This document shows, one piece after another, positions 6,584 to 7,927 of a stretch of DNA of 7,927 bases. Position 1 is the first letter of the stretch. The number at the start of each line of letters is the position of its first letter. Below the pieces are notes generated by a model, which was given only the letters and a program-made list of their open reading frames with translations, was not told where the DNA came from and did not search any database. The position numbers were made by a program, and so were the translations under genes. The DNA is taken from positions 1 through 7,927 of the forward strand of contig SFJQ01000117.1 of NCBI GenBank assembly GCA_004555855.1, read 5' to 3'. The DNA is from [Eubacterium] saphenum (GTDB lineage Bacteria > Bacillota > Clostridia > Oscillospirales > Ruminococcaceae).

Positions 6584-6592
6584 TTGATTTTT

Positions 6593-7885
6593 ATGAAAAA
6601 GACAAAAAAGCTACCGGCAATAGGAGCGAGAATTTTAAAATCGGCGGCGGGAGTTTTCCTGTGTTATCTCGTGTTCATTCTTCGCGGGCAGCAAGGTATC
6701 CCGTTTTACTCGATGCTTGCGGTTTTGCAGTGCGTTCAGCCGTACACGGGAAAAACACTTTCGATGGCGGTTCAGCGGTCAACGGGAACGGCTGTCGGCG
6801 CGGTTTTCGGGCTGATTGTAATACTGCTGGAAATCTACGCGTTCAACATCTACAACACCCTCGCGGGCTACGCGCTTACCGCATTTATGATAATTCCCGT
6901 GATTTACGTCACGCTTCTTCTGCATAAACAGAACGCGGCTTATTTCTCGTGTGTGGTTTTTCTCAGCATTACCGTAAACCACATCACCGACAGCAACCCT
7001 TACTTATTCGTGCTGAACCGTGTGCTTGACACGATTATCGGCATAGTTATCGGGATTTTGATGAACTCGGTTAAGCTGCCGCGCAAAAAGGACAAAAACA
7101 CGCTGTTTATCGCGGAGCTTGACGATATGCTCACGCCGTACAGTGAACAGCTCACCCCTTTCTCAAAGGTTGAAATCAACCGAATGCTCGACGACGGACT
7201 GAAGCTCACGATTGCCACAATGCGAACGCCAGCTTCGCTTATGAAGCCGCTTGAGGACGTTCGGATAAAGCTTCCCGTAATTGTGATGGACGGCGCGGCG
7301 CTTTATGATATCAAGGAAAAAACCTACCTAAAAGCCTACGTTATCTCAAACGAAACAGTTTCCGAGCTGCGCGCGCTTTTCTCTGAGAACAACCTCAACT
7401 GCTTTATCAACGCACTTTGCGGGGATATTTTGATTATTTATCACGGTGAACTTGAAAATCCCGCCGAGAAAAAGCTGTACAGCGATTTGCGGAAATCGCC
7501 TTACAGAAACTACATAAAACGCGAACCGAACGCCGATGACGGGATTATTTACCTGATGCTGTTGGACGAGAGCGAGAAAATTCATAAATTCCGCGAAAAA
7601 CTGATTGAAATGGGCTTTGACGAGAAGCTTAAAATTCTCTGCTATCCGTCCTATGACTACCCCGGTTACAGCTATATCAAAATTTTCAACAAAAATGCCT
7701 GCCGTGAAAATATGCGGAAATATCTTGAAAATGACATAAAAACCGAGCGTTCCGTCACCGTAGGAGCACGTCCCGAGAGTGATATCCGAGTGAACGACAA
7801 CGTAAACAGCGTTGTAAAAGCACTTAAATCCGGCTTTGAACCGTCTATTTTCTTAAAAAACAGTAAATTGCACAAACAAAACTAA
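6593..7885 (+). CDS. ArAE/FUSC-like membrane protein fused to a degenerate Cof-type HAD domain
   Basis: The 430-residue protein has two parts. Residues 1 to about 162 are membrane-embedded, with roughly six hydrophobic segments (about 13-30, 37-50, 64-82, 90-110, 114-130, 137-160). GARILKSAAGVFLCYL at the start and VQRSTGTAVGAVFGLIV resemble the N-terminal domain of aromatic acid exporter family proteins (ArAE/DUF939, FUSC superfamily). The presumed role is export of an organic acid or other small molecule; the substrate is unknown. From about 171 the sequence resembles Cof-type HAD phosphatases: FIAELDDMLTPY (172-183) at motif I, GLKLTIATMRTPASL (202-216) at motif II, LPVIVMDGAALYD (227-239) like the family's NGA-iyD stretch, and VGARPESDI (390-398) at motif IV. 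The nucleophile Asp of motif I appears to be E175, and the motif IV GD is G391-A392, so catalysis is unlikely and a sensing or binding role is more plausible. It is expressed from the promoter at 6503-6531 through a leader hairpin. Confidence is high for a real gene and a membrane N-terminus, moderate for the HAD assignment. Confidence 0.8.
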   Translation: MKKTKKLPAIGARILKSAAGVFLCYLVFILRGQQGIPFYSMLAVLQCVQPYTGKTLSMAVQRSTGTAVGAVFGLIVILLEIYAFNIYNTLAGYALTAFMIIPVIYVTLLLHKQNAAYFSCVVFLSITVNHITDSNPYLFVLNRVLDTIIGIVIGILMNSVKLPRKKDKNTLFIAELDDMLTPYSEQLTPFSKVEINRMLDDGLKLTIATMRTPASLMKPLEDVRIKLPVIVMDGAALYDIKEKTYLKAYVISNETVSELRALFSENNLNCFINALCGDILIIYHGELENPAEKKLYSDLRKSPYRNYIKREPNADDGIIYLMLLDESEKIHKFREKLIEMGFDEKLKILCYPSYDYPGYSYIKIFNKNACRENMRKYLENDIKTERSVTVGARPESDIRVNDNVNSVVKALKSGFEPSIFLKNSKLHKQN

Positions 7886-7927
7886 ACACTTGCATAAAAT
7901 TATGGTAAAAATGCAGAAATGATATTT
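7886..7927. other. AT-rich intergenic end of window
   Basis: These 42 AT-rich bases follow the last stop codon. No hairpin with a T run is visible, and no promoter with acceptable spacing. The terminator of the preceding gene, if any, lies beyond the window. Confidence 0.5.

Noticed and set aside
6584..6592. TTG at 6584 as the start of the last gene
   Set aside because: It has no upstream Shine-Dalgarno sequence at a usable distance, whereas the ATG at 6593 does.
6385..6927. A 180-codon + strand open frame spanning the end of mscL and the start of the last gene
   Set aside because: It overlaps both genes out of frame, crosses a promoter and a strong terminator, and its translation is a low-complexity basic stretch followed by shadow sequence.
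7868..7927. Possible promoter after the last gene (TTGCAC or TTGCAT with AT-rich downstream sequence)
   Set aside because: No -10-like hexamer falls 16-18 bases downstream of either -35-like sequence; the spacings found are about 10 or 21 bases.

Overview
This looks like an ordinary chromosomal segment of a low-to-moderate GC Firmicute, probably an anaerobic Clostridia-type gut bacterium such as an Oscillospiraceae/Ruminococcus relative. The grounds are consensus sigma-A promoters, strong purine-rich ribosome binding sites, CCA-encoding tRNA genes, an adjacent uvrB-uvrA pair, and a transporter of a type common in Firmicutes. The genus is inference. Every real gene is on the + strand, and I see no insertion sequence, phage gene, CRISPR array or other sign of recent transfer.

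Layout: positions 1-96 hold an AT-rich leader with a perfect promoter. Next come tRNA-Lys(UUU), an intrinsic terminator, tRNA-Arg(CCG) and a second terminator (to 350). radC follows (414-1112), a JAMM-fold protein historically linked to DNA repair. A compact composite element (1128-1175) comes next: a consensus promoter whose -10 box lies inside a perfect dyad followed by a T run, so one sequence can be the radC terminator, the uvrB promoter and possibly a repressor site. uvrB (1193-3160) and uvrA (3190-5982) then form a tight operon for damage recognition in nucleotide excision repair. mscL (6063-6494), a large-conductance mechanosensitive channel, has its own promoter. After it lies a second promoter/terminator composite (6503-6575). 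The last gene (6593-7885) encodes a two-part protein: an aromatic-acid-exporter-like membrane domain and a C-terminal Cof-type HAD-like domain whose catalytic residues appear to be lost. The final 42 bases contain nothing I can assign.

Functionally, radC, uvrB and uvrA make a DNA-repair cluster, although only uvrB and uvrA are clearly one transcription unit. MscL and the final membrane protein are both envelope proteins but have separate promoters. uvrC is not in the window.

The most unusual items are the transporter/degenerate-HAD fusion and the two places where promoter and terminator share or abut the same DNA. I do not see a wholly new multi-gene system here.
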